Origin: Vibrio lentus
GTDB taxonomy: Bacteria > Pseudomonadota > Gammaproteobacteria > Enterobacterales > Vibrionaceae
DNA: 64,000 bases
Assembly: GCF_030409755.1 (NCBI RefSeq)
Contig: NZ_JAUFQE010000001.1
Location: 868,001-932,000 of the forward strand
Direction: 5' to 3'
Positions 53,250-63,329 of the stretch are shown here, in pieces (position 1 is the first letter of the stretch; each line of letters begins with the position of its first letter). Below the pieces are notes generated by a model that was not told the DNA's origin, did no database searches, and saw only the letters and a program-made list of their open reading frames with translations. A program made the position numbers and the translations under genes.

Positions 53250-54848
53250 ATGTCGCAAATTACACAAGATATCGAAAAGATTGAAGTTGCAAAAAGCGCT
53301 GCTGGTGCTCCATGGGATGCAATCAACCCTGAATCTGCAGCTCGTATGCGAGCTCAAAACAAATTCAAAACAGGTCTGGATATTGCGCAATACACGGCAG
53401 ATATTATGCGTGCAGACATGGCGGCTTACGACGAAGACAGCTCTCAATACACTCAGTCTCTGGGTTGCTGGCACGGTTTCATCGGCCAACAAAAGCTGAT
53501 TTCTATTAAGAAGCACTTTGATGGCAAGACAGACCGTCGTTACCTATACCTTTCAGGTTGGATGGTAGCAGCACTTCGCTCTGACTTCGGTCCACTTCCA
53601 GACCAATCTATGCATGAAAAAACGTCAGTTGCTGGCCTAGTAGAAGAGCTATACACCTTCCTACGCCAAGCGGATGCTCGTGAACTAGGTGGCTTGTTCC
53701 GTCAGCTAGACGCAGCACGTGAAGCGGGTGATGTGAATCAACAAGACCTTATCCAAGACAAAATCGACAACCACGTAACACACGTAGTGCCAATCATTGC
53801 CGATATCGATGCAGGTTTCGGTAACGCAGAAGCGACTTACCTAATGGCTAAGCAGATGATTGAAGCGGGTGCATGTTGTCTACAAATCGAAAACCAAGTA
53901 GCCGATGAGAAGCAATGTGGTCACCAAGACGGCAAAGTAACGGTTCCTCATGCTGATTTCCACGCAAAACTTCGCGCACTTCGTTACGCTTTCCTTGAAC
54001 TAGGCATCGACAACGGCATCATTGTTGCTCGTACCGATTCACAAGGTGCTGGCCTAACAAAAGAAATTGCGGTAGTGAAAGAACCTGGCGACCAAGGTGA
54101 CATCTACAACTCATACCTAGACGTTGAAGAGATTGATGTTGCAGATATGGCTGAAGGTGATGTTTGCTTCAACCGTGACGGCAAGCTAGTTCGTCCTAAG
54201 CGTCTGCCTTCAGGCTTATACCAATTCCGCGAAGGTACTGGTGAAGACCGCTGTGTATTCGACTGTATTGAAGCAATCAACGCAGGTGCTGACCTTCTTT
54301 GGATTGAGACTGAGAAACCACACATCGGTCAAATCAAAGAGATGATGGACGGCGTACGTGAAGTACACCCTAATGCGAAACTGGTTTACAACAACTCTCC
54401 ATCATTCAACTGGACATTAAACTTCCGCCAACAAGCATACGATGCAATGGCAGCAGCAGGTAAAGATGTATCAGCTTACGACCGTGCAAGCCTAATGAGT
54501 GCGGAATACGATGAAACTGAACTGTCTGCAAGCGCTGACGAGAAGATTCGTACATTCCAAGCGGACGCATCTCGCGAAGCGGGTATCTTCCACCACTTGA
54601 TTACTCTGCCGACTTACCACACTGCAGCACTGTCTACTGACAACCTTGCAAAAGAATACTTCGGTGACCAAGGCATGTTGGGCTACGTTGCGAATGTTCA
54701 ACGTAAAGAGATTCGCCAAGGTATCGCATGTGTTAAACACCAAAACATGTCTGGTTCAGACATGGGTGATGACCACAAAGAATACTTTGCTGGTGAAAAT
54801 GCACTAAAAGCAGCGGGTGAAGCGAATACGTCTAATCAATTTGATTAA
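53250..54848 (+). CDS. aceA: Isocitrate lyase (long form)
   Basis: A 532-residue isocitrate lyase, the long form found in Pseudomonas and Vibrio (E. coli AceA has 434). The catalytic loop is DEKQCGHQDGK with the general-acid cysteine, and ADIDAGFGNAEATY carries the Mg2+ aspartates; the C-terminal KHQNMSGSDMGDDHKEYF closes the active site. It splits isocitrate to glyoxylate and succinate. AAGGAATA precedes ATG 53250. Confidence 0.96.
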   Translation: MSQITQDIEKIEVAKSAAGAPWDAINPESAARMRAQNKFKTGLDIAQYTADIMRADMAAYDEDSSQYTQSLGCWHGFIGQQKLISIKKHFDGKTDRRYLYLSGWMVAALRSDFGPLPDQSMHEKTSVAGLVEELYTFLRQADARELGGLFRQLDAAREAGDVNQQDLIQDKIDNHVTHVVPIIADIDAGFGNAEATYLMAKQMIEAGACCLQIENQVADEKQCGHQDGKVTVPHADFHAKLRALRYAFLELGIDNGIIVARTDSQGAGLTKEIAVVKEPGDQGDIYNSYLDVEEIDVADMAEGDVCFNRDGKLVRPKRLPSGLYQFREGTGEDRCVFDCIEAINAGADLLWIETEKPHIGQIKEMMDGVREVHPNAKLVYNNSPSFNWTLNFRQQAYDAMAAAGKDVSAYDRASLMSAEYDETELSASADEKIRTFQADASREAGIFHHLITLPTYHTAALSTDNLAKEYFGDQGMLGYVANVQRKEIRQGIACVKHQNMSGSDMGDDHKEYFAGENALKAAGEANTSNQFD

Positions 54849-54877
54849 TCGTTAACAGCGTTTCCCCTCTAGAATCT

Positions 54878-54920
54878 CCCCCTCCCTTTTCCCTGTTAGG
54901 TGTCGGGAGGGAGGAGGTTT
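54878..54920 (+). terminator. Possible terminator after aceA
   Basis: A C-rich CCCTCCC arm and a GGGAGGGAGG arm enclose a loop and are followed by TTTT. The pairing is imperfect. Confidence 0.45.
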
Positions 54921-55069
54921 TGGGATGAAGCTTGTACTGCCGGCTTCATCTCAAAGCCTCAGATTTGTGTTCCACACCACTGTGACCCCGAAAAATTCTG
55001 TTTAAACTGATCACATTCGCGTTTGTTGATTTTCCTATTTATTGATATGCCTATTTATTGAGAGTGCCT

Positions 55070-55663
55070 ATGACTTCAATACCGACACACCTACAAGATG
55101 CTAAAACACTGCTATCAGAAAATGGTTTCGCTACTGGTGATACTTGGTATCACGGCACATCTTCAGCCTTGCTAGCTTCAATCCAAGGCCAAGGGCTGAA
55201 ACGCTCAGGAGACAAAGCACTCAATGAAGCCGCTTCAAAAACCATGGCAACCATTGGCAATAACTACACAGAATCCGTTGAGCCCGTTTTCTTAACTCAG
55301 AGCAAAGAACTGGCCTACTACTGGGCTCAGCAAACCATTCGCGAACGCAGCACTCGTTTTGAAGGTGAAGAGCGCCCTATCGTGTTAGCAGTCAATCTAT
55401 CTGAAAAACAACAAGCCAAAGTAAGACCGGACGTTGGCGCAATGAGCCTATTAATGATGAGTGTTGGTGAGCAATTCATGGCTCACTTAACTGAGATCTA
55501 TCAAGAGAACAACATCGCAGGCCCAGACATCGAACTGCGCACTGCGGATCGTATGGACTATCTCAATAAGCTTGGAATGGCCTACATTGATGAAGACATC
55601 AGCCGTGCTTGTGTGCAAGAGCTTTATGAACCAGAGCTGTCAGAGCCGGAACTGACCAGTTAA
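55070..55663 (+). CDS. ADP-ribosyltransferase-fold-like protein, function unknown
   Basis: A 197-residue cytosolic protein. WYHGTSSALLASIQGQGLKRSGD at about residues 28-50 and VFLTQSKELAYYWAQQT at about 76-92 resemble the first-histidine and tyrosine blocks of the ART/PARP-like fold (H..T....I...GL; then FLT....A..YA). A candidate third residue is a glutamate near PDIELRT. GAGAG lies 7 nt before ATG 55070; the frame opens 4 codons earlier without a site. It stands alone and ends before a bidirectional terminator. The assignment is tentative. Confidence 0.6.
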   Translation: MTSIPTHLQDAKTLLSENGFATGDTWYHGTSSALLASIQGQGLKRSGDKALNEAASKTMATIGNNYTESVEPVFLTQSKELAYYWAQQTIRERSTRFEGEERPIVLAVNLSEKQQAKVRPDVGAMSLLMMSVGEQFMAHLTEIYQENNIAGPDIELRTADRMDYLNKLGMAYIDEDISRACVQELYEPELSEPELTS

Positions 55664-55694
55664 TCAGGTTCATTACGTCAGCACTATTCAGAAT

Positions 55695-55726
55695 AAAAAA
55701 GGGCTCCTAAGTAGGAGCCATTTTTA
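55695..55726. terminator. Bidirectional terminator
   Basis: GGCTCCT and AGGAGCC around a short AAGT loop, with A-runs and T-runs on the two sides. Confidence 0.85.
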
Positions 55727-55794
55727 AGTGTGACGTTATTTACATGCTCGTTAATCAATGGGTTAGTTGATCAATAGACAAGTAAATCAATGGA

Positions 55795-56196
55795 CTAGTT
55801 AATCAACGGACACAGACGACCTTGTTGTGCAGCTTGCGTCATTGTCATCTCACCCTGCAACGAACGATACACAATGGTGTTCCAAACTTCGCCATTATCC
55901 ATCTCAAAATCGATAGCATAATTCAAACCACTGACAACCTGAGTTCGAACGCTCAAGATTTTATCAAGCTTCGCAGCGGTATTCATTTGTCCCAGAACCA
56001 CATCTAAAGCTTGTTTTGCTTCTGGCGTGATATCACTTTGTGACCAACCACCTGTCAGGTTTTTTGTGTTACAGATCGGATTCGCTTTCTCTTGCGGTTG
56101 AGCGGGAACATCAGATTCCTGACTGCATCCAGCTAACGCAGCGACACTAAACACAGTTGCTAATCCAAGTAATGATGTTAATCGTACTTTTTTCAT
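55795..56196 (-). CDS. Cystatin-like lipoprotein
   Basis: A 133-residue lipoprotein: signal MKKVRLTSLLGLATVFSVAALA with the lipobox ALAGC, then a cystatin-like domain. GGWS at the start of the domain and QVVSGLNYAIDFEMDNGEVWNTIVY match the Gly and the QxVxG papain-contact loop of cystatins. It would be a periplasmic inhibitor of cysteine proteases, or a fold relative without that activity. It is on the same strand as the collagenase gene, 258 nt downstream of it, with a terminator between. Confidence 0.75.
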   Translation of the reverse strand: MKKVRLTSLLGLATVFSVAALAGCSQESDVPAQPQEKANPICNTKNLTGGWSQSDITPEAKQALDVVLGQMNTAAKLDKILSVRTQVVSGLNYAIDFEMDNGEVWNTIVYRSLQGEMTMTQAAQQGRLCPLIN

Positions 56197-56346
56197 GAAT
56201 CCTCTCTACATCGTTCATTCAGTCATTTACGAGAGATTACTCGTAATGATGTTTCATATGCAGGCAAGCTTAGACCTTAAATGTCATTACTTCATCAGAG
56301 ATTATGGTGTAACTACTCTATAAATACAGAGCACTGTCAGAAAAAC

Positions 56347-56373
56347 AAAGCCGGACACTGCTGCCCGGCTTTT
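56347..56373. terminator. Terminator of the collagenase gene
   Basis: AAAGCCGG and CCGGCTTT enclose a 10-nt loop, with T-runs on both strands. Confidence 0.85.
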
Positions 56374-56454
56374 TACCCGTCTATTCAATTGATATTTAGA
56401 TCATTTAGATTAGGTGGCGTTTTCGTTAGTGCTTTTTAATTGCTGCCTGTTTTG

Positions 56455-58914
56455 CTAGTGAAAGAACACCAACATCTCGACATCACCCCCTTGCTGTTCA
56501 GCACTGAGTAAGAAGTGCACATAGCCTTCTTCTGTTACAGGGATTTGCAGGTACTCATTGCTCCCACGGTAATTAGAGGCATAATCGTGTTGCCCTGAAG
56601 TAGGCCAGTATGAACGACTTGCAAATAGATCTACGTTGCCAGCATTCGACTGTCCACTCTCCGCATTATCACTCTTATCATTCAACCATACTCTTACCTC
56701 TTGCACGCCCTGTGGAACATAAACCGCCGCATAACGTCGTTGGTGCACGGTGAGTATTTGAGGCTGACCTGATTCAAGTATTATTGGCGTTAAATCATCC
56801 TGTTCTTGTGATGGCGGCGTTGGCGTTTCTGTCTCTAGTGATGCCAACAGTGTTACGTCATTGAAATCGGTGCGTCCTGCAATACTCATGTAGTAACGAC
56901 CCGGTTTGATGAAACCCGATGACTCTGGTTCAAACGTCACCATCTCATTACTTCCATTTCCGTATTGGCTGAATTCAAAATCATAGTAATGCGCTTCTTT
57001 GTTGTAGCTCATGTAAAGATCAGCGTCACCTTGGCTTTGGTCTATGGCATTACCTTCAATCGAAACCTCAAAATGCGTGGTGTTCTCTGGTACATCGACG
57101 TAGAACAACAGCTCGCTGTACGCCTCGCCGTTCAACACTACACCTTGGTTTGCTGCAAGCACTATGGCTTGGTCTGTTGGATTTGTAGGGTCAGTCGGTT
57201 CTGTGGGATCAGTAGGCTCTGTTGGTTCACTTGAAACGGTGTCTAGCCAACGCTCAAACTCACCATTGTATTGCTGGCCAAGCACTTTCACTTGTTGCGC
57301 CCATTCTGAAAATTTGCCAGCACGAGACAGTGCCAACAAGCTCTGCACTTCTTGAGGATGTTCTTCCATCATAAAGCGCACCGCCAAGTAGCCCCATCGA
57401 TAGATACGGTTGGAATCATGGGAGTAGGTGGTCGCAAGCACATCCGATAAACTCATCTTCCCGCTGCTAATCAAACCAACAGCGGCATCGTAACCTTGCT
57501 TGTAATGCATGAACTCAGCAAAACCTTCTAGCCACCATACAACGTAACCATGTGCCAAGTTGTCGCTAAAGGAGCCGTATTGGTTAAAGCGGGCATCGAG
57601 ATAGTGAGTATACTCATGCTCTAAATTGAGAATTGAAAGGTCATCGCCGTTAGCGTAACGGTAAGCGACGAAACGCGCCACGTTACCCACTTCTGCAGGG
57701 TTACCTTCTAAATACTGACCGCCGTTGTCGGTGGTGTTTCCAAACAAGAACGCAGAGTAATCGGTGTAGCTACCTTTACTGCCAAACACCGCGACTTCAA
57801 CTCGCTCGTTATTATCATCGGCGACAGGTTGTTGGCCTGTGTTCGCAACTTGATGGAAGTCCGCCTCTTTCGCCGCGAGTACATCACATGCTTCAATTGA
57901 TTGTGCTTGCGTTAAATCTTGAGAGCGAATAATCGCAGGCCCTTGGCACTCGTGACGATTGGGAAGTACACGCATTGCTAAATCACGCTTTGCTTGCTCT
58001 AGATCCAATCCATTCAAGCCGTCTGGCGCGTAATACCCCATCATCTCAACCGCCGCTAACCAAAGCTTGTCATGCTCACTGCCAAGTGGGTTTTGTACCA
58101 TCACTTGCTGCATAAAACGCAGCGCTTTGTCTTTCGTTAATTTATCCGGGCTTGCCAGCAAACGACCAGTTTCACGGACTGCGTTATAAACAAGAAAGCC
58201 TGCATCAGTATCTAAAGCCCACGTGTTATCACGGGCGAATGCTGCAAGCGTGTCGATATGCTGGGTATGGCTCGCCATGTAATCATAGAAGTCATCTCTA
58301 GCTGCGTGCCCTGCCATTGCTCGAAACAGATTGTTTAACCCGTCGACCCATTGTGAGTCTTGCGCCGTTTCTTGGTTGAAGTGACGTAATGCCGCAAGTT
58401 GCGCATCCATTGTCAGTGGCAATTGTTTAACGTTATCGACCATTAGCGTCAGGCTTTTCAATGCACCCACTTGCTCACGACCTTGATCTAACGCATTAGG
58501 GTTAGCTAAGAAAGCAATGGTCGACTGAGCAAACCGCTGGCTCAACGCTTCGCTGAAGTCTTTTGCTTGTGCGTTATAGCGAACGTAATAAGCGGCACGA
58601 ACAAACTCACCAAGGTTTTCAAGTTTACGGGCTTGTTCAGCTTCACCTCGGTAACGAGTTATTTCTAAGTTCAGCGCAGCTTGAATGCGGCTTAGGTTCG
58701 CTTCGCTATAGATATTATCTAGTGAATTATTCGATGCAGAGAACCAAGAACTGTAGCAACTGTTGTCTGCCGAAGAGACAGCGAGTGCAAGATTGGACGC
58801 CTGTTGAAGATCAAGCACCTCACACTGATTTTGAGCAAAAGAGAAACTGGACACACTGGCAAGCATACAAGCGATCGCCAAGCGATGACGTGGAAATAGA
58901 CGGAGATGAGACAT
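56455..58914 (-). CDS. Secreted M9-family collagenase
   Basis: An 819-residue protein with a signal peptide ([18 protein letters not shown]), a long helical activator domain, and a gluzincin catalytic domain with HEYTH at residues 433-437 and the glutamates of WWLEGFAEF (463/467). A threonine-proline linker ([12 protein letters not shown]...) then separates two PPC-type beta-sandwich domains ([15 protein letters not shown] and [14 protein letters not shown]) that would bind collagen or matrix. It is of the Vibrio M9A type and slightly shorter than VMC-type collagenases. It probably degrades host connective tissue. Confidence 0.9.
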   Translation of the reverse strand: MSHLRLFPRHRLAIACMLASVSSFSFAQNQCEVLDLQQASNLALAVSSADNSCYSSWFSASNNSLDNIYSEANLSRIQAALNLEITRYRGEAEQARKLENLGEFVRAAYYVRYNAQAKDFSEALSQRFAQSTIAFLANPNALDQGREQVGALKSLTLMVDNVKQLPLTMDAQLAALRHFNQETAQDSQWVDGLNNLFRAMAGHAARDDFYDYMASHTQHIDTLAAFARDNTWALDTDAGFLVYNAVRETGRLLASPDKLTKDKALRFMQQVMVQNPLGSEHDKLWLAAVEMMGYYAPDGLNGLDLEQAKRDLAMRVLPNRHECQGPAIIRSQDLTQAQSIEACDVLAAKEADFHQVANTGQQPVADDNNERVEVAVFGSKGSYTDYSAFLFGNTTDNGGQYLEGNPAEVGNVARFVAYRYANGDDLSILNLEHEYTHYLDARFNQYGSFSDNLAHGYVVWWLEGFAEFMHYKQGYDAAVGLISSGKMSLSDVLATTYSHDSNRIYRWGYLAVRFMMEEHPQEVQSLLALSRAGKFSEWAQQVKVLGQQYNGEFERWLDTVSSEPTEPTDPTEPTDPTNPTDQAIVLAANQGVVLNGEAYSELLFYVDVPENTTHFEVSIEGNAIDQSQGDADLYMSYNKEAHYYDFEFSQYGNGSNEMVTFEPESSGFIKPGRYYMSIAGRTDFNDVTLLASLETETPTPPSQEQDDLTPIILESGQPQILTVHQRRYAAVYVPQGVQEVRVWLNDKSDNAESGQSNAGNVDLFASRSYWPTSGQHDYASNYRGSNEYLQIPVTEEGYVHFLLSAEQQGGDVEMLVFFH

Positions 58915-59332
58915 ACTACACTCATTAGTTAATTATATATTTGAGCGCGCTGTTATATTCCTTAAAATCCACAAGGTTAATTGAGTTGCGTATGATTTAT
59001 GAGCTTGGTTCAAAAAATAAACACTCAGAACCAATTTATAAATTCAAAAAGACATTCTCAGATTAAATAAATTAACTTCCACATATGATTAAACCATATA
59101 AGTGATTGAGAGCACTCTAATTTAGGGAATCATTAATTAATTCGTACATGACTAACCCATATTGTTAAGGGTCAGCACAAGTAGTAGACTTGCGCTCGAT
59201 TATGCAACTTGTTTTTAAAAACAATAGACACAATTAGAGTTACGTTTGTTCATCAAAGTAACTTTATTTCAAATACTTACTATAAATCCGTGTCGAGTTG
59301 ACTGGTGCAAATCAAATAAAAATAATTATATA
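58915..59332. other. Intergenic stretch between collagenase and luxM
   Basis: About 420 AT-rich bases with no gene. It holds the divergent promoters; the luxM leader ends in the element annotated at 59333-59347. Confidence 0.5.
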
Positions 59333-59347
59333 AACCTAGGCTAGGTT
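59333..59347 (+). promoter_or_regulatory. SD-overlapping palindrome with Qrr-complementary seed in the luxM leader
   Basis: AACCTAG-G-CTAGGTT ends 6 nt before the luxM ATG and contains its AGG ribosome site. Within it GGCTAGGT (59339-59346) is the exact complement of ACCTAGCC, part of the conserved Qrr sRNA core as I recall it. Qrr sRNAs repress luxMN translation in V. harveyi. Confidence 0.55.
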
Positions 59348-59353
59348 CACACC

Positions 59354-60607
59354 ATGAAATTAACGTCGTCTTTAGACTCACTGTTGGCTAGCAGTCTGTC
59401 TATTGAAAAGAAACAACAAGCGCTGATCGAGCTCATGATCAACGCTTATCAGCCACAAGAACGTACCGCTCTTTTTCAAACCGTCACAGACTATCGTAGA
59501 CGACTATTGGAATCGTTCTTCCCAGAACACCAAAACAAAAGCCTCTCCGTTTTATTTGAACTGATGGACTATCGCGATCTTATTCAACGCTATCCAAGTT
59601 CCTTATCGAAAGAGATGGCACTGTTAGAAGCAGCCGCAGGCCAGTGTTACATGCATTGGTTAGACTTTTGGTGTGAATGTGAAATTGCAGCCATCAAAGC
59701 AAAATCTCCGTTGGATGTTAGCTCGCTCCCTTATATCGATCTGCCTATCAAAGACAGCGCTTACTATGCTGCAATCATTGAACGAATAGAAGATGATCCG
59801 CTTGTGGTGCAAACGCCCTGTCATCCTCAAGGAATGCCAATCAGTGATGCCATCGCTTTAAGTAACCTTGAGGTATTCATCAAAGGTGAGAAATGGTTTG
59901 AAATGCTGCCTTTACTGCACCTTTCGCAAACTGGTAAGCACTATATTCTACTTAAACACCCAACTGATGAAGTCTTTCCTACTCTGGTTTCTTCAGCGTT
60001 GATTCAAGGCTGGTCAAAGAATGACACATGGTTAAGCTATGCGTCGCCATTCAGTAATGAGCAATGGCAATACTGTTTGCCAAAGCATGGTTACGATGAA
60101 CTCGCTAGGTTGCAGCTTTTCACGCCATCGACACTGTCAAAATGTTATTCTCTCCCAGAATTCGATAATCAATTCCAGTTACAATTGTCTGATACGCAGT
60201 CTATTTGTGAAGTACTGCGTTTAACCGTCAGCGGTAACACCCAACAAAAGCTCTACTTCCTCTATCTTGCTCAAAAAGAGCTGATGAGTGTATTACATCA
60301 AGTTGGGTATAAGATCGGCTTCACCATTATCGAGCAACCTTTCATGCTTCAGTTTTATCAAGCCATTGACCCAAAAGCGTATTTCCACTCAGGATATTGC
60401 GAGCTAAACGATGATGGCACCACCATTTATCGTGGATTTTGGAATTTCGAATTAATGGTCAACGTATTCAACGATACCGATTTTCGCCACTACAAACGTG
60501 CAGTGCGTGAGATCAGAAAGCTAGGCTCAGCAGAACAAGCGAACTTAGTAAATAAAACAAGCTCGGTAGATAAACCAAGTTCGGTAAAAAAGGATGAACA
60601 TGTTTGA
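59354..60607 (+). CDS. luxM: N-acyl-homoserine lactone synthase, LuxM/AinS family
   Basis: A 417-residue protein. Residues about 280-390 carry the LuxM/AinS signature: [64 protein letters not shown], and [16 protein letters not shown]. It is unrelated to LuxI and makes an acyl-homoserine lactone from SAM and an acyl donor. The chain specificity cannot be read. It overlaps luxN by 8 bases (start of luxN inside its last codons), so signal and receptor are coexpressed. The C-terminal [18 protein letters not shown] is a low-complexity tail. Confidence 0.9.
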   Translation: MKLTSSLDSLLASSLSIEKKQQALIELMINAYQPQERTALFQTVTDYRRRLLESFFPEHQNKSLSVLFELMDYRDLIQRYPSSLSKEMALLEAAAGQCYMHWLDFWCECEIAAIKAKSPLDVSSLPYIDLPIKDSAYYAAIIERIEDDPLVVQTPCHPQGMPISDAIALSNLEVFIKGEKWFEMLPLLHLSQTGKHYILLKHPTDEVFPTLVSSALIQGWSKNDTWLSYASPFSNEQWQYCLPKHGYDELARLQLFTPSTLSKCYSLPEFDNQFQLQLSDTQSICEVLRLTVSGNTQQKLYFLYLAQKELMSVLHQVGYKIGFTIIEQPFMLQFYQAIDPKAYFHSGYCELNDDGTTIYRGFWNFELMVNVFNDTDFRHYKRAVREIRKLGSAEQANLVNKTSSVDKPSSVKKDEHV

Positions 60608-63236
60608 TTTCGGCTTAGAGGCAATCGTCTACGCCAAAGCAATAACACTGCTGGCAACGGTGGCCGTCGTCGTGATGTGGTTACTCTACTATTGCTACCG
60701 CCTTAAACTCAAGAATGAAGCGATCGCGGGCACACACCATGTCGCGTATATCGCCTACTCTGTCTGTATTGTTGCGTGGATCAGCAGTAATGCTTACTTC
60801 CATACCGACTTACTACCACAGCTCGGCGCTTCAACAGCTGTGTTGGCTGCAAAATTTGCCAACCTCGCCTCTTTCTTTGCGTTTGCCTTTGCGTATTACT
60901 TCTCGTGTCAGCTCGCCGCAGAGCAACGCAATGGCAAGGTGCATGTATGGCAACAAGCGATTTTCGTCACCCTAACCGTCTACTCCTTCTTTATTAATTT
61001 AAGCCCAGGGTTAACCGTTGAAGACGTTACTATTGTAGGACCAAGCCAATTCGTGATTGAGTTTGGACCACACACATCGTATTTCTTCATTGGCATGATT
61101 AGCTTTGTCGTCCTGACTCTCGTCAACCTAGTCGCAATGCGTGCTAACAGCAGCAAGCTTACACTCACCAAGACCAGCTACATGATTGCGGGTATCTTGG
61201 TGTTCATGCTGTCGACGGCAACGATTCACCTTGGTATGACCTTCTTTTTGCGCGATTTCTCACTCACTTGGCTACCACCCGCCTTGTCGATCAGTGAGAT
61301 GTTATTCGTTGGCTATGCCCTGCTGACTTCTCGCTTCTACAGCGTGAAATACCTTGCGTATATGAGCCTGAATGCTTTGTTAGTGTGCGCCATTTTAGTG
61401 ATACCTTTCGGCGCGATCTTTATCCCGTTAACTGACGACAACCAATGGTTAATCGCAATCCCCATCTGTGCACTTATTGGGGTGACTTGGCATGTACTCT
61501 ATAAACGTTTGGGTCGCTACGCCTCTTTCTTTGTCTACGGAAACAAGGAAACACCCGTCCAACAAATCCTTGCATTAGAGGAAGACTTCAAGCTATCAAT
61601 TGATGATGCAATGCGTCGTTTAGGTAGCCTACTGCAAATCCCAGAAGACAAGTTGCGCCTTGTTAACAGCAACTACAACGAGACCTTCTACGAAGACTAT
61701 CTTTCGACAAACAAGTCTGTTTTGGTGTTCGACGAACTGTCTGAAGAGTTAGATTACACCGCGCCAGCGAAAAGCTCGATCAAAGCGCTGTATGAAAAGA
61801 TGAGTTCGAACAACACTGCCTTGGTGATGCCTTTGTTTGGTCAAGGTAAGTCCGTTACGCACTTATTGGTGTCATCGCACAAGAGCAATGATCAGATGTT
61901 CTCTAACGAAGAGATCTCTGCATTACAGACCTTACTAACGCGTGTACAAAGCACGATTGAAGCAGATAGACGCATACGTCAAAGCCGTGCATTGGCTAAC
62001 TCAATCGCCCATGAAATGCGTAACCCGCTTGCTCAAGTACAATTGCACTTTGAAATCCTGAAGCAGCATATTGATAATCAAGCCCCAGCAAAACAGATCC
62101 TACTGGATATTGAAAACGGCCAAGCTGCGATTCAACGCGGTCGACAGCTGATTGATATCATCTTGCGAGAAGTCAGTGATAGCTCACCCGAGCACGGGCC
62201 AATTACCATGACCTCAATCCACAAGGCCGTGGATCAAGCTGTCAGCCACTATGGTTTCGAGAATGAGAAGATTATTGAGCGAATTCGTTTACCACAACAC
62301 GCTGATTTTGTGGCAAAACTGAATGAGACCTTATTCAACTTCGTTATTTTCAACCTAATCCGTAACGCGATCTACTACTTTGATTCCTATCCAGATAGCC
62401 AAATAGAGATCAGTACCACGACGGGTTCTTACGAGAACATCCTCGTTTTCCGAGATACCGGACCGGGCATCGATGAAACGATTGCTCATAAAATCTTCGA
62501 TGACTTCTTCTCTTACCAAAAAAGCGGTGGTAGTGGTTTAGGTTTAGGTTATTGCCAACGCGTAATGCGTTCATTTGGTGGTCGAGTTGAATGTAAATCT
62601 AAGCTTGGTGAGTTTACGGAATTCCATCTCTACTTCCCTGTCGTACCGAATGCACCGAAAGCAGATGCTCTGCGCACGCCTTATTTCAAAGATTGGAAAC
62701 ACAACCAACCAGCTGAAAATAAAGCCGAAACTGAAGCTGAAGCAAAACCAGAGAAGCAAGCACCAAGTGCTGATAACGATCCTGAAACTGAAATAGAAAA
62801 GACGCAAACAGCAAACCCACCAGTATCAAGTCATCTCGCACCCACCGTGCTGATCGTTGATGACAAAGAGGTACAACGCACCCTTGTTCAGATGTACTTG
62901 AACCGACTCGGTGTGAATAGCCTTCAAGCAAACAATGGTGAGAATGCGGTTGATCTGTTTAAAACGCATCAAGTCGACTTGATCTTGATGGATGTACAAA
63001 TGCCTGTCATGAACGGCTTTGACGCAAGCCAGATCATCAAGGCGCGATCGCCCAACACGCCGATCATTGCTTTGTCTGGTGAATCAGGACAACGTGAACT
63101 CGACATGATCAGTAAGTTGATGGATGGCCGCTTAGAGAAGCCAACCTCATTAAATGCGCTGCAAGACGTGCTTGATAATTGGTTGAAAAAAGGCACAACG
63201 TCTAATGCTTCTAAGGAAGCCGAAGGTGAAGAGTAA
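60600..63236 (+). CDS. luxN: LuxN/AinR-type hybrid sensor kinase
   Basis: An 878-residue membrane kinase. About seven to nine hydrophobic segments fill residues 1-310, followed by a GAF-like stretch, then the histidine kinase with the H-box [15 protein letters not shown], an N-box [10 protein letters not shown] and G-boxes DTGPGIDE and [11 protein letters not shown] long acidic linker (about residues 700-750) precedes a receiver domain with the [10 protein letters not shown] aspartate. It would switch from kinase to phosphatase when the LuxM lactone binds, acting through LuxU/LuxO on Qrr. I chose ATG 60600 since AAGGA lies 5 nt before it; ATG 60594 overlaps that site. Confidence 0.9.
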   Translation: MFDFGLEAIVYAKAITLLATVAVVVMWLLYYCYRLKLKNEAIAGTHHVAYIAYSVCIVAWISSNAYFHTDLLPQLGASTAVLAAKFANLASFFAFAFAYYFSCQLAAEQRNGKVHVWQQAIFVTLTVYSFFINLSPGLTVEDVTIVGPSQFVIEFGPHTSYFFIGMISFVVLTLVNLVAMRANSSKLTLTKTSYMIAGILVFMLSTATIHLGMTFFLRDFSLTWLPPALSISEMLFVGYALLTSRFYSVKYLAYMSLNALLVCAILVIPFGAIFIPLTDDNQWLIAIPICALIGVTWHVLYKRLGRYASFFVYGNKETPVQQILALEEDFKLSIDDAMRRLGSLLQIPEDKLRLVNSNYNETFYEDYLSTNKSVLVFDELSEELDYTAPAKSSIKALYEKMSSNNTALVMPLFGQGKSVTHLLVSSHKSNDQMFSNEEISALQTLLTRVQSTIEADRRIRQSRALANSIAHEMRNPLAQVQLHFEILKQHIDNQAPAKQILLDIENGQAAIQRGRQLIDIILREVSDSSPEHGPITMTSIHKAVDQAVSHYGFENEKIIERIRLPQHADFVAKLNETLFNFVIFNLIRNAIYYFDSYPDSQIEISTTTGSYENILVFRDTGPGIDETIAHKIFDDFFSYQKSGGSGLGLGYCQRVMRSFGGRVECKSKLGEFTEFHLYFPVVPNAPKADALRTPYFKDWKHNQPAENKAETEAEAKPEKQAPSADNDPETEIEKTQTANPPVSSHLAPTVLIVDDKEVQRTLVQMYLNRLGVNSLQANNGENAVDLFKTHQVDLILMDVQMPVMNGFDASQIIKARSPNTPIIALSGESGQRELDMISKLMDGRLEKPTSLNALQDVLDNWLKKGTTSNASKEAEGEE

Positions 63237-63265
63237 ACGGCTAACAAGTTAATCAACGACTGATT

Positions 63266-63303
63266 AAAATCCCCTCAAGAAAGGTTCTTGAGGGGATTTT
63301 TTT
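63266..63303. terminator. Bidirectional terminator after luxN
   Basis: AAATCCCCTCAAGAA pairs with TTCTTGAGGGGATTT, with T-runs on either side. It also suits the convergent gene that ends at 63330. Confidence 0.9.
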
Positions 63304-63329
63304 GGATATTTCAGGTATTCGAAGAAATA

